Counted from the first letter of the stretch, positions 1 to 4,933 are shown. The stretch: DNA of 5,790 bases from Acidobacteriota bacterium (GCA_029862725.1 JAOTWT010000222.1:1-5790), one strand, 5' to 3'. The notes: generated by a model from the letters alone, not told the origin. Made by a program: numbers and translations.

Positions 1-173
1 CGAAAAGGCTGATGACAGAGACGGTCCGCTTTCCAAAAAAGCGACTGCTCAATCATCACTGCGTAATTGATCCCCCTCCACGCCCGCCAATCATCCCTCT
101 TCGTATTGTCGAGGTCGCCACAGCCAATGCCCGGACTCACCAGGTCATTCGTAGTAATTGATAGTAAAAGCGC
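1..173. other. Unresolved left edge, downstream of the BNR-repeat gene
   Basis: No gene can be assigned with confidence. Three frames are open here. On the plus strand, positions 2-70 read as a hydrophilic tail ending in ATAQSSLRN and a TGA, which would suit the C-terminus of a gene entering from the left. A second plus frame (3-155) ends in RTHQVIRSN and TGA. On the minus strand, the frame directly after the BNR stop stays open to the window edge and includes a stretch VMIEQSLFWKADRLCHQPF. I recognise none of them and cannot choose between them. No terminator hairpin is visible after the minus-strand gene that ends at 174. Confidence 0.3.
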
Positions 174-1205
174 TCATGTTACTACGATCCTCACGCACGT
201 GATCCTCGGCAGGTGGTCGGCGACAGTGTCCCACGACTCACCGTTGTCTTCGGATAAATAAAGGCTGCCGCCCGTAGTGCCAAAAGCAAGTGATTCGCCG
301 CTGGCGGTGAAGGAGTCCCTCAAGACGCAGTCAAAGGCATTCTCCTGCGGCAGTCCGTCAGAGAGCGCTTCCCATGAATCACCGGCGTCGTTGGTCCTGT
401 AAACACGGCATTTTCCATCGGGAAATACGCGAAACTCGTCGGCCTTGATCGGGATGATAAAGGCCGTATCGGGAGTTGTGGTGACGACTCCAAACCCAAA
501 ATCGGTCGGCAGGTCCTTGCCTTCACTAATGTTATGCCAGGTCCGGCCGGCGTCATCGCTGCGGTAGACACCCCAATGGTGCTGGAGGAAGAGGCGATCC
601 TTATTTTCGGAGTCTAAAGCAATCTTGTGGACACATTGTCCGAACTCTGGAGTCTTATCGGGAAGAAATGGAGCCACGATCTTCTGGTTGCACGCCTCCC
701 ACGTCTCGCCCCCGTCTTCGGTCCTGTAAACACCGCCTGTCGACATGCCCACGATCCAGGTGGACTCAGACACGGGAATAATCGTATGCAGGCATTGGCC
801 GCCAAAGCCCGGGGTCCATTTTTCCCGGTGTGGGTGATCCCAGAGGCCCTCGCAAAGATCCCAACTCGCGGCCCCGTCGTCTGAAGTAAAAAGCGCCGAT
901 GGCTCGACCCCAAAAAAAAGACGTCCGCCGGGCCCTTCGACCATCTGCCAGATCTTAGCGAGCGCAGCATCGGTTTTCTCCGGGAACTTGAGCACGATGT
1001 CGTTCTTTTCCCAGTTCTCCCCTCCGTCATCCGAATGCATTAGCGCACTGCCCGTCCATTCGGTAAATGGCGACGCCCAGACCCGGCCTTCCGATTTTCC
1101 TACCGAATACACGGATTGTCCCTGGAAATGAACATCACAATTCCATTTATCGAGTTTCTTAAATACGAAAAGCCCCTTTGCTGTTCCGGCGTACACAGTC
1201 GTCAT
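174..1205 (-). CDS. BNR/Asp-box beta-propeller protein (WD40/YVTN/BNR-like, sialidase-like fold)
   Basis: This 343-residue protein has no signal peptide or membrane segment, so it is probably cytoplasmic. Six Asp boxes of the form S/T-x-D-x-G-x-x-W are visible, starting near residues 58, 108, 162, 216, 271 and 318. They are spaced about 47-55 residues apart, as expected for a six-bladed propeller of the BNR repeat or 'exo-alpha-sialidase-like' group. The N-terminus MTTVYAGTAKGLFVF is typical of stand-alone members. Between boxes lie His/Cys-rich stretches: HPHREKW at 124-130, GQCLHTI at 136-142, GQCVHKI at 189-195 and QHHWG at 208-212. These may be a ligand or metal site, which is inference. 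Sialidase activity should not be assumed, because I do not see a clear arginine triad. The start is supported by GAGG (complement at 1211-1214) 5 nt upstream. The gene is divergent from the SRAP gene. The substrate is unknown. Confidence 0.88.
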   Translation of the reverse strand: MTTVYAGTAKGLFVFKKLDKWNCDVHFQGQSVYSVGKSEGRVWASPFTEWTGSALMHSDDGGENWEKNDIVLKFPEKTDAALAKIWQMVEGPGGRLFFGVEPSALFTSDDGAASWDLCEGLWDHPHREKWTPGFGGQCLHTIIPVSESTWIVGMSTGGVYRTEDGGETWEACNQKIVAPFLPDKTPEFGQCVHKIALDSENKDRLFLQHHWGVYRSDDAGRTWHNISEGKDLPTDFGFGVVTTTPDTAFIIPIKADEFRVFPDGKCRVYRTNDAGDSWEALSDGLPQENAFDCVLRDSFTASGESLAFGTTGGSLYLSEDNGESWDTVADHLPRITCVRIVVT

Positions 1206-1219
1206 AATTGCCTCACTCC

Positions 1220-1247
1220 AGTATTTGGTTCAAAGTTCAATGTTCAA
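1220..1247 (-). promoter_or_regulatory. Candidate sigma70-type promoter for the BNR gene, built on the repeat
   Basis: Reading the minus strand, AATACT (complement at 1220-1225, 4 of 6 to TATAAT) lies 16 bp downstream of TTGAAC (complement at 1242-1247, matching TTGA of TTGACA). The TTGAAC is one unit of the heptad repeat, so other units offer the same hexamer at spacings of 9 and 23 bp. The leader to the start codon at 1205 would be only about 8-10 nt, which is short but keeps the GAGG. This is pattern matching only. Confidence 0.25.
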
Positions 1248-1255
1248 GGTTCAAA
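1228..1255. repeat. Four tandem GTTCAAN heptamers
   Basis: Four consecutive 7-bp units are visible: GTTCAAA, GTTCAAT, GTTCAAG, GTTCAAA. The first six bases are identical in all four and only the seventh varies. The tract starts 22 bp upstream of the BNR start codon. Such heptad tracts resemble the short tandemly repeated heptamers known between genes of filamentous cyanobacteria, though the unit sequence differs. Confidence 0.85.
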
Positions 1256-1328
1256 GCCTGTCTGTCGGAAATCGAACAAACTCAAACAGTCTGAACACAA
1301 TAAGGCCTGCGGATAATCACAATTCTAT

Positions 1329-1347
1329 GCATAATCATTCTCATTTC
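1329..1347. promoter_or_regulatory. Weak Fur-box-like sequence
   Basis: The stretch ATAATC ATTCTC ATTTCA (1331-1348) reads as three hexamers close to ATTATC, the reverse form of the NATWAT hexamer array that Fur binds. The first two hexamers each differ at one base and the third at two. Against the classical 19-bp palindrome the fit is only moderate (about 13 of 19 by hand). It lies in AT-rich DNA, where such matches arise by chance, and neither flanking gene has an obvious iron link. Confidence 0.2.
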
Positions 1348-1372
1348 AGCAAAAAATATCAAGGATTTTTTA

Positions 1373-1401
1373 TTGTCTTATTCGCATTTCTAAGATATTT
1401 T
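1373..1401 (+). promoter_or_regulatory. Candidate promoter for the SRAP-SRPBCC cluster
   Basis: TTGTCT (1373-1378, 4 of 6 to the -35 consensus) is followed after 17 bp by TATTTT (1396-1401, 4 of 6 to the -10 consensus) in the AT-rich middle of the intergenic region. Transcription from here would give a leader of about 115 nt carrying the second and third heptad tracts. No LexA-type operator is visible nearby, so SOS control is not indicated. Confidence 0.25.
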
Positions 1402-1422
1402 GACGGGGAAGTGAAAACGACC

Positions 1423-1457
1423 GGGACACGTGACGAGGGACGAGCACCAGGTGACAG
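1423..1457. repeat. Degenerate heptad tract, unit G(G/T)GAC(A/G)N
   Basis: Five contiguous 7-bp steps can be read: GGGACAC, GTGACGA, GGGACGA, GCACCAG, GTGACAG. Four fit G(G/T)GAC(A/G)N and the fourth is diverged. The sequence is unrelated to the GTTCAAN tract but has the same period. Confidence 0.6.
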
Positions 1458-1488
1458 TTAACGATAAAAGGTTCCAGACGGACAATTA

Positions 1489-1507
1489 TCCTGAATCCTG
1501 AATCCTG
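1489..1507. repeat. TCCTGAA heptad tract, 2.7 copies
   Basis: TCCTGAA occurs twice back to back (1489-1495, 1496-1502) followed by a partial TCCTG (1503-1507). It lies 15 bp upstream of the SRAP start codon, so it would form part of the leader next to the ribosome binding site. It is a third unit sequence with a 7-bp period in the same intergenic region. Confidence 0.7.
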
Positions 1508-1522
1508 TGTTCTCTAAGAGTT

Positions 1523-2164
1523 ATGTGCGGCAGATATACAGCTACGACGAATATCGAAGAACTTTCCGAGGTCATTCCCGGCAAGTTTCAGTACCCCCTG
1601 TTCACGCCGAGCTATAACATCGCGCCTTCCCAGAAGGCTCCGATTGTTATGTTTGAAGACGAATCCTACCGTGGAGAGCCGGCCAAATGGGGACTGGTGC
1701 CGCACTGGATGAAGGACGCGAAGAAGCCCTTTATCAATGCGCGTTCTGAAACCATTTTTGAAAAGCCTTCATTCAAGTACCTATATCGAAACAACCGTTG
1801 TGTGGCACTCGCGGATGGTTTTTACGAATGGTCGATGTTCGGGGATGTTAAGAGGCCAGTCTACTTTTATCTTGAAGAACACAGGCCCTTCGCGTTCGCG
1901 GGTTACTGGGAAAACGACCGCAGCGAAGAGCACGGCAAGACCTACGTGATCATGACCACTGACGCGAACAAGGACGTCGAAGAGTTTCACCACCGGATGC
2001 CGGTAATGCTGGACAAACAAGGTGTCGAAGCATGGCTCAGGGGCGGGCGGAAAGAGGTGCTGCGGCCATTTGAAGGACCTGTTTTGCACCATTTGGTTTC
2101 GAGAATCGTTAACAGCCCGGCGAATAATACCGAGGAATGTATTGTCCCGAAAGAAGAGGACTAG
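1523..2164 (+). CDS. yedK: SRAP family protein (YedK/HMCES-type abasic-site crosslinking protein)
   Basis: At 213 residues this is a normal-length SOS-response-associated peptidase (SRAP) protein. The N-terminus MCGRYT leaves Cys2 as the first residue once Met is removed. In YedK and HMCES this Cys forms a stable thiazolidine link with abasic sites in single-stranded DNA, shielding them during replication. Other family signatures are all present: YNIAPSQ near 31-37, WGLVPHW at 56-62, INARSET at 71-77 (active-site Asn72), DGFYEW at 98-103 (Glu102) and FHHRMPVML at 155-163 (His156). The protein therefore looks catalytically intact. Because Cys2 must directly follow the initiator Met, the start at 1523 is fixed by function. 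Its Shine-Dalgarno is poor (AAGAG only 2 nt upstream). The SRPBCC gene begins 9 bp after its stop, suggesting co-transcription. I see no LexA box, despite the family name. Confidence 0.96.
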   Translation: MCGRYTATTNIEELSEVIPGKFQYPLFTPSYNIAPSQKAPIVMFEDESYRGEPAKWGLVPHWMKDAKKPFINARSETIFEKPSFKYLYRNNRCVALADGFYEWSMFGDVKRPVYFYLEEHRPFAFAGYWENDRSEEHGKTYVIMTTDANKDVEEFHHRMPVMLDKQGVEAWLRGGRKEVLRPFEGPVLHHLVSRIVNSPANNTEECIVPKEED

Positions 2165-2168
2165 GAGG
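2163..2168 (+). promoter_or_regulatory. Shine-Dalgarno AGGAGG overlapping the SRAP stop codon
   Basis: The SRAP stop TAG (2162-2164) shares two bases with a perfect AGGAGG, which sits 5 nt before the ATG of the first SRPBCC gene. This arrangement usually means one mRNA with translational coupling, so ribosomes finishing SRAP can feed the next start. It also fixes the start of the downstream gene. Confidence 0.8.
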
Positions 2169-2173
2169 AAGAT

Positions 2174-2722
2174 ATGAAAAGGGTGTTGATGATATTGGCC
2201 GCTTTGGTTCTCATTTTAATGCTAATTTGCGGAGCCTTGATCGCATTTGCACCCACGTCGTTTGCTGTTGAGCGTGAAATCACGATCGACAAACCGATTA
2301 ACGAGGTCTTTGAGTACGTAAAACTCATAAAAAACCAAAATGAATGGGGCCCGTGGATGAAAAAAGACCCCAAGACCAGGATTACATACGAAGGAACCGA
2401 CGGGACCGTCGGATTTGTATCCAAGTGGGACAGCGAACACCCGGAGGTTGGCGCCGGCGAACAAAAAATCGTAAAGATCGTGGATGGCGAAAGAATAGAT
2501 GTGGAGCTCAAGTTTTTAAGACCCTTTGAGAGTAAGAGTCTTGGTTACACGGTCCTGGAATCGGCAGGCGGTAACAAGACCAAGGTCCGTTGGGGATTTA
2601 AGGGCGAAATGCCGCGCCCGATGAATGTGTTCTTGCTTTTGATGGATTTCGATAAAGAAGCGGGCGCCGAGTTCGATGAAGGACTCGCGTCACTAAAAGA
2701 GATACTTGAGAAGATCGAATAA
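2174..2722 (+). CDS. Membrane-anchored SRPBCC (START/polyketide-cyclase-like) protein, copy 1
   Basis: This 182-residue protein has one N-terminal hydrophobic helix (about residues 4-26), then a domain of about 155 residues. The domain fits the SRPBCC helix-grip fold: an opening VEREITIDKPINEVFEYV, a central YEGTDGTVGFVSKW, and a closing amphipathic segment EFDEGLASLKEILEKIE. SRPBCC domains make a deep hydrophobic pocket for lipids or other small ligands. The ligand here cannot be told from sequence. The first helix probably tethers the domain to the cytoplasmic membrane, although an uncleaved or cleaved export signal is also possible. It aligns without gaps to the next gene at about 57 percent identity by hand count, so the pair arose by tandem duplication. 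The start is well supported by AGGAGG 5 nt upstream. It is probably co-transcribed with SRAP. Confidence 0.85.
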   Translation: MKRVLMILAALVLILMLICGALIAFAPTSFAVEREITIDKPINEVFEYVKLIKNQNEWGPWMKKDPKTRITYEGTDGTVGFVSKWDSEHPEVGAGEQKIVKIVDGERIDVELKFLRPFESKSLGYTVLESAGGNKTKVRWGFKGEMPRPMNVFLLLMDFDKEAGAEFDEGLASLKEILEKIE

Positions 2723-2752
2723 GGCCGGCGCTTAGGAGTAATTAGTCGACCA

Positions 2753-2806
2753 ATGGCCGAACGGATAATGAAGATTCCGGTTTTCAAACAAAGGAGCATA
2801 AAATGA
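2753..2806 (+). other. Possible 17-codon mini-ORF leading into SRPBCC copy 2
   Basis: The 80-base gap between the two SRPBCC genes has an ATG at 2753 that opens a 17-residue frame (MAERIMKIPVFKQRSIK). Its TGA stop at 2804-2806 overlaps the next gene's ATG as ATGA. An AGGAG at 2734-2738 lies 14 nt upstream of this ATG, too far to be ideal, and has no better start near it. It could be a coupling leader peptide or chance. SRPBCC copy 2 has its own good Shine-Dalgarno (AAGGAG, 2791-2796), so it does not depend on this frame. Confidence 0.2.
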
Positions 2807-3414
2807 AAAAAGTCTTAGTGGCGATCGTTGCGCTTGTGGCGTTGGTAGGAATTGCGATAGGTGTTTTGGTGCTTGTTACGCCGACCGAGTTCATAGTCGA
2901 GCGCGAGATCGAGATCGAAAAACCGAGAGCCGAGGTTTTCGTATACCTGAAAGAAATCAAGAACCAGGACGCATGGGGACCATGGGTCAAGAAAGACCCC
3001 AATATTAAGCAGTCCTACGAGGGAAACGACGGCGAGGTAGGGTTTATCTCGAAATGGGAAAGCGAGCATCAAGACGTAGGGTCCGGCGAACAGGAAATCA
3101 AGAAGATCATTGAAGGCGAGCGGATCGATACGGAGATACGGTTTAAAAAGCCCTTCGAGTCAACGGCAGAGGCCTATATCACCACGGCCGACGCCGGTAC
3201 TGACAAGACAAAGGTCAAATGGGGATTCACCGGTTCGATGCCGCGGCCGATGAATCTAATGCTTTTGTTTATTGATATGAACGCCGAGGTCGGAAAGGAC
3301 TTTGACGAGGGGCTCAGCAGTCTGAAGGATATTGTCGAGAAACAAAACTCGCCTGCCCAGGATAAGGAAGAACCGTCCTCCGGCGAGAAGAGTGAAGGGG
3401 CTGAAGATCTATAG
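2803..3414 (+). CDS. Membrane-anchored SRPBCC protein, copy 2, with charged C-terminal tail
   Basis: This 203-residue paralog of the preceding gene has the same plan. An N-terminal hydrophobic helix (about 4-26) is followed by an SRPBCC domain up to about residue 181. Blocks shared with copy 1 include the IKNQ-WGPW-KKDP region near 52-66, YEG-DG-VGF-SKW near 72-85, VG-GEQ near 91-97, GERID, KPFES or RPFES, and MPRPMN. Conservation of these surface and pocket blocks while other positions vary suggests that both copies are under selection. Copy 2 adds an extra 22-residue, Glu/Ser/Lys-rich tail (NSPAQDKEEPSSGEKSEG and onward) that is probably disordered. AAGGAG (2791-2796) 6 nt upstream supports the start. 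The gene ends tail to tail with DUF1697, overlapping it by 6 bp. Function is unknown beyond probable small-ligand or lipid binding. Confidence 0.85.
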   Translation: MKKVLVAIVALVALVGIAIGVLVLVTPTEFIVEREIEIEKPRAEVFVYLKEIKNQDAWGPWVKKDPNIKQSYEGNDGEVGFISKWESEHQDVGSGEQEIKKIIEGERIDTEIRFKKPFESTAEAYITTADAGTDKTKVKWGFTGSMPRPMNLMLLFIDMNAEVGKDFDEGLSSLKDIVEKQNSPAQDKEEPSSGEKSEGAEDL

Positions 3415-3936
3415 GGCCATCTCGATCAGCTTTTGCACCGTGCGCCAATTTCGGGTGGTCACGTTGACGCCAAGGGTGCGTTCGATTTTGTTGAGATCGA
3501 GTTTCGAACCCGAGATCCCGTTCGGAGTATAGAAATACACGGCCTTGTCACCTACGGTGAGTTTGTCGGGGTCATGCTTCAATAAGTTGACTTTAGCAAC
3601 TTCGTCATCTGCTGGTCGTGCGTCCAGAAACATGATGTGCGACAACCGGTGGTCGTCCGTGGGAAAAGGGTACGATTCTGCCGCCTTTCGAATTTCGTCG
3701 GCGGGCAATATTAGTATCTTCGGCGCAAACCCGAATCGATGATCTATTTCGGCCGTCAATTCCAATGCGATCCTGGACGGGGTTTTTTCAGACGAAAATA
3801 CAATGTTTCCACTCTGGATATAGGTCCTGACGTCTTTTAGCCTGATCCCCTCGCAAATTGACCGCAAATCCGCCATCGGCAGTTTGTTGTGTCCCCCGAC
3901 ATTTATTCCCCTTAATAAACCAATAAATGTTGGCAT
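3409..3936 (-). CDS. DUF1697 family protein
   Basis: This is a 175-residue protein of the DUF1697 family, close to the usual length of about 175-185. Family hallmarks are present: FIGLLRGINVGGHNKLPM at residues 4-21, the VRTYIQSGNIVF block near 40-51, and TTRNWRTVQKL close to the C-terminus. It has no signal peptide or transmembrane segment, so it is probably cytoplasmic. The family's biochemical role is not established. An upstream in-frame ATG at 3972 would add 12 residues that match nothing in the family and would run into the divergent gene, so I start at MPTF (3936). Only a weak GGGAC precedes this start. The gene is divergent from DUF2277 (14 bp between start codons) and convergent with SRPBCC copy 2. 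Confidence 0.92.
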   Translation of the reverse strand: MPTFIGLLRGINVGGHNKLPMADLRSICEGIRLKDVRTYIQSGNIVFSSEKTPSRIALELTAEIDHRFGFAPKILILPADEIRKAAESYPFPTDDHRLSHIMFLDARPADDEVAKVNLLKHDPDKLTVGDKAVYFYTPNGISGSKLDLNKIERTLGVNVTTRNWRTVQKLIEMAL

Positions 3937-3950
3937 GCTATATTTGTCCC
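3937..3950. promoter_or_regulatory. 14-bp divergent start region with a -10-like element, possibly leaderless DUF2277 mRNA
   Basis: Only 14 bp separate the ATG of DUF1697 (minus) from the ATG of DUF2277 (plus). On the plus strand TATATT (3939-3944) ends 6 bp before the DUF2277 ATG, which is where a -10 element would sit if transcription began at or next to the A of the start codon. There is no Shine-Dalgarno before DUF2277, consistent with a leaderless message. No good -35 is seen. A DUF1697 promoter would have to lie inside the DUF2277 coding sequence, for example near AATATA at 3960-3965 (TATATT on the minus strand). Confidence 0.35.
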
Positions 3951-4220
3951 ATGTGCAGGAATATAAAGACATTGTACAACTACGAACCGCCGGCGACGAA
4001 ATCCGAGATTGAATCTGCGGCGCTGCAGTATGTAAGAAAGATAAGCGGATTCCAAAAACCGTCGCAGGTCAACACAGCGGCATTTGAAAGCGCCGTTCAA
4101 GAGGTCACAAAAGCGACCGAGAGGTTGGTCCGCTCGCTGAAGACAAACGCACCGGCGAAGAATCGTGAGGTTGAGGCGGCGAAGGCGAGAGAAAGAAACC
4201 GCTCGCGCTTTGGCCGTTGA
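3951..4220 (+). CDS. DUF2277 family protein
   Basis: This small, soluble, basic protein of 89 residues belongs to the DUF2277 family. Its signature N-terminus is MCRNIKTLYNYEPPAT, followed by a helical block (EIESAALQYVRKISGFQKPSQ). The family is about 85-95 residues long, so it looks complete. The tail is very basic (EAAKARERNRSRFGR), which could suit nucleic-acid or ribosome contact, but that is inference. The family has no established function. I choose the start at 3951 because MCRNI is the conserved N-terminus. An in-frame ATG at 3927 would add eight residues and overlap the DUF1697 start. No Shine-Dalgarno precedes either. The membrane-protein gene begins 45 bp downstream in the same direction and may share the transcript. 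Confidence 0.92.
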   Translation: MCRNIKTLYNYEPPATKSEIESAALQYVRKISGFQKPSQVNTAAFESAVQEVTKATERLVRSLKTNAPAKNREVEAAKARERNRSRFGR

Positions 4221-4265
4221 AAAAGCAAGACCCGGCGATTAAGTGAAGGAAATGGAGCAGTCGTT

Positions 4266-4682
4266 ATGATCAGAAATGTATTGGCCGTGGTTGCAGGGGT
4301 GTTTCTTGGGAATCTGATCTTTTTCCTCGTGCAAACGCTCGCTTTGACCGTTTCGCCTACGCCGGAGGGGTGGGCGGCCGGAGAAGAAGTCCCGCTTAAA
4401 GTGATAATCGAAAACCTGCCTCTATACGCATGGCTGATGATCATTCTTGGATATTCGGCCGGTTCATTCGCCGGTGGAATCGCGGTTGGAAGAATTGCCA
4501 GATCGGCGACCCTGGTCTTCCCGTTATTTCTGGCGCTGTTCTTTATGATCGGATGGCTCGTAAATGTTATGACAATCCCGCATCCGGCCTGGGCATCGAT
4601 CGTCGTCTTTCTTGTATTCGTTCCGTTCTCATTTTCAGGACACCGTTTTGGATTGAAATACAAGGAAGAATGGGCGTTGTAG
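4266..4682 (+). CDS. Small four-helix integral membrane protein of unknown function
   Basis: This 138-residue hydrophobic protein has four likely transmembrane helices, at about residues 5-29, 52-76, 81-102 and 107-126. The loop between helices 1 and 2 contains PTPEGW and an acidic stretch (31-50). Helix 2 has a small-residue-rich face (GYSAGSFAGGIAVGR, 62-76) that would favour tight helix packing. The last residues (HRFGLKYKEEWAL) are charged. It resembles the many short uncharacterised membrane proteins of soil bacteria with a glycine-rich helix 2 and a Pro-Gly loop. I do not recognise a named family. GGAG at 4254-4257, 8 nt upstream, supports the start. It follows DUF2277 by 45 bp. No terminator is evident after its stop. 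Confidence 0.82.
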   Translation: MIRNVLAVVAGVFLGNLIFFLVQTLALTVSPTPEGWAAGEEVPLKVIIENLPLYAWLMIILGYSAGSFAGGIAVGRIARSATLVFPLFLALFFMIGWLVNVMTIPHPAWASIVVFLVFVPFSFSGHRFGLKYKEEWAL

Positions 4683-4707
4683 CCGGGCCAAAATCTTGTT
4701 CGGGAAA

Positions 4708-4721
4708 CTACCGATCGGTAG
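4708..4721. promoter_or_regulatory. Perfect 14-bp palindrome, operator-like
   Basis: CTACCGATCGGTAG is a perfect palindrome without a loop, lying 25 bp after the membrane-protein stop. No T-run follows and there is no room for a hairpin loop, so it is not a typical terminator. The ACCG-AT-CGGT layout resembles operators of TetR-family repressors, but no regulator gene is in the window. Its target is unclear. The nearest downstream plus-strand candidate is the small ORF at 4830. Confidence 0.45.
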
Positions 4722-4829
4722 ACTCCGCAAGGTTCCATTGAACATTTCAACAAAATCAATCAAAAATCGCCGGCTGATTCACGTCTTTTTAAGTCATTGT
4801 ACTCATACTGCGGTTGATGGGAGTCCGAC

Positions 4830-4916
4830 ATGAACAATTACTGGGGAAACAAAAAAGCGGGATTAACAACTCAAAAACCAAGTTGGAGTTACGGGATCGG
4901 CAAATCAGGCATTTGA
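4830..4916 (+). CDS. Possible 28-residue peptide gene
   Basis: An ATG at 4830 opens a 28-codon frame ending in TGA at 4914-4916. It is preceded by GGGAG (4819-4823) at an ideal 6-nt spacing. The peptide starts MNNYWGNKKAGLTTQK and ends SWSYGIGKSGI. It is basic, with two Trp and two Tyr, and has no hydrophobic membrane stretch. It lies alone in a gap between the membrane protein and a minus-strand small ORF. The good ribosome site and non-random look argue for it; the tiny length and lack of any recognised family argue against. It could also be the remnant of a decayed gene. Confidence 0.3.
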   Translation: MNNYWGNKKAGLTTQKPSWSYGIGKSGI

Positions 4917-4933
4917 TATAGCCCAACCGGCAA

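Larger units (their letters stand above)
1206..1522. other. Divergent intergenic region rich in 7-bp repeats
   Basis: This 317-base stretch between the divergent BNR and SRAP genes has no convincing coding capacity. Short frames exist but are built partly from repeats and lack conserved features. It contains three unrelated 7-bp-period repeat tracts (1228-1255, 1423-1457, 1489-1507) and a Fur-like sequence near 1329-1347. It also has an AT-rich stretch around 1350-1402 with a poor hairpin (AAAAAA and TTTTTT arms) and candidate promoters for both flanking genes. Each is listed separately. Confidence 0.75.

Noticed and set aside
67..261. A 64-codon plus-strand frame over the end of the BNR gene
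   Set aside because: It overlaps the C-terminal coding sequence of the BNR protein on the other strand and shows no motif.
1225..1461. A 78-codon plus-strand frame in the heptad-rich intergenic region
   Set aside because: Much of it translates repeat DNA, and it has no family features and no Shine-Dalgarno.
1228..1507. CRISPR array
   Set aside because: The repeat units are only 7 bp, contiguous and without spacers, and no cas gene is present.
1206..1522. SOS (LexA) operator upstream of the SRAP gene
   Set aside because: Neither CTGT-N8-ACAG nor GAAC-N4-GTTC is present. The GTTCAA repeats are direct repeats, not the required inverted arrangement.
4097..4759. A 220-codon minus-strand open frame opposite DUF2277 and the membrane protein
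   Set aside because: It lies antisense to two better-supported genes, has a low-complexity composition rich in Arg, Thr and Pro, and lacks recognisable motifs. It is a shadow of the plus-strand genes.
4755..4790. Possible terminator hairpin (AATC and GATT arms) near the T-rich stretch at 4785
   Set aside because: The stem is only four or five AT-rich pairs and the T-run is not adjacent on the plus strand. It is too weak to call.
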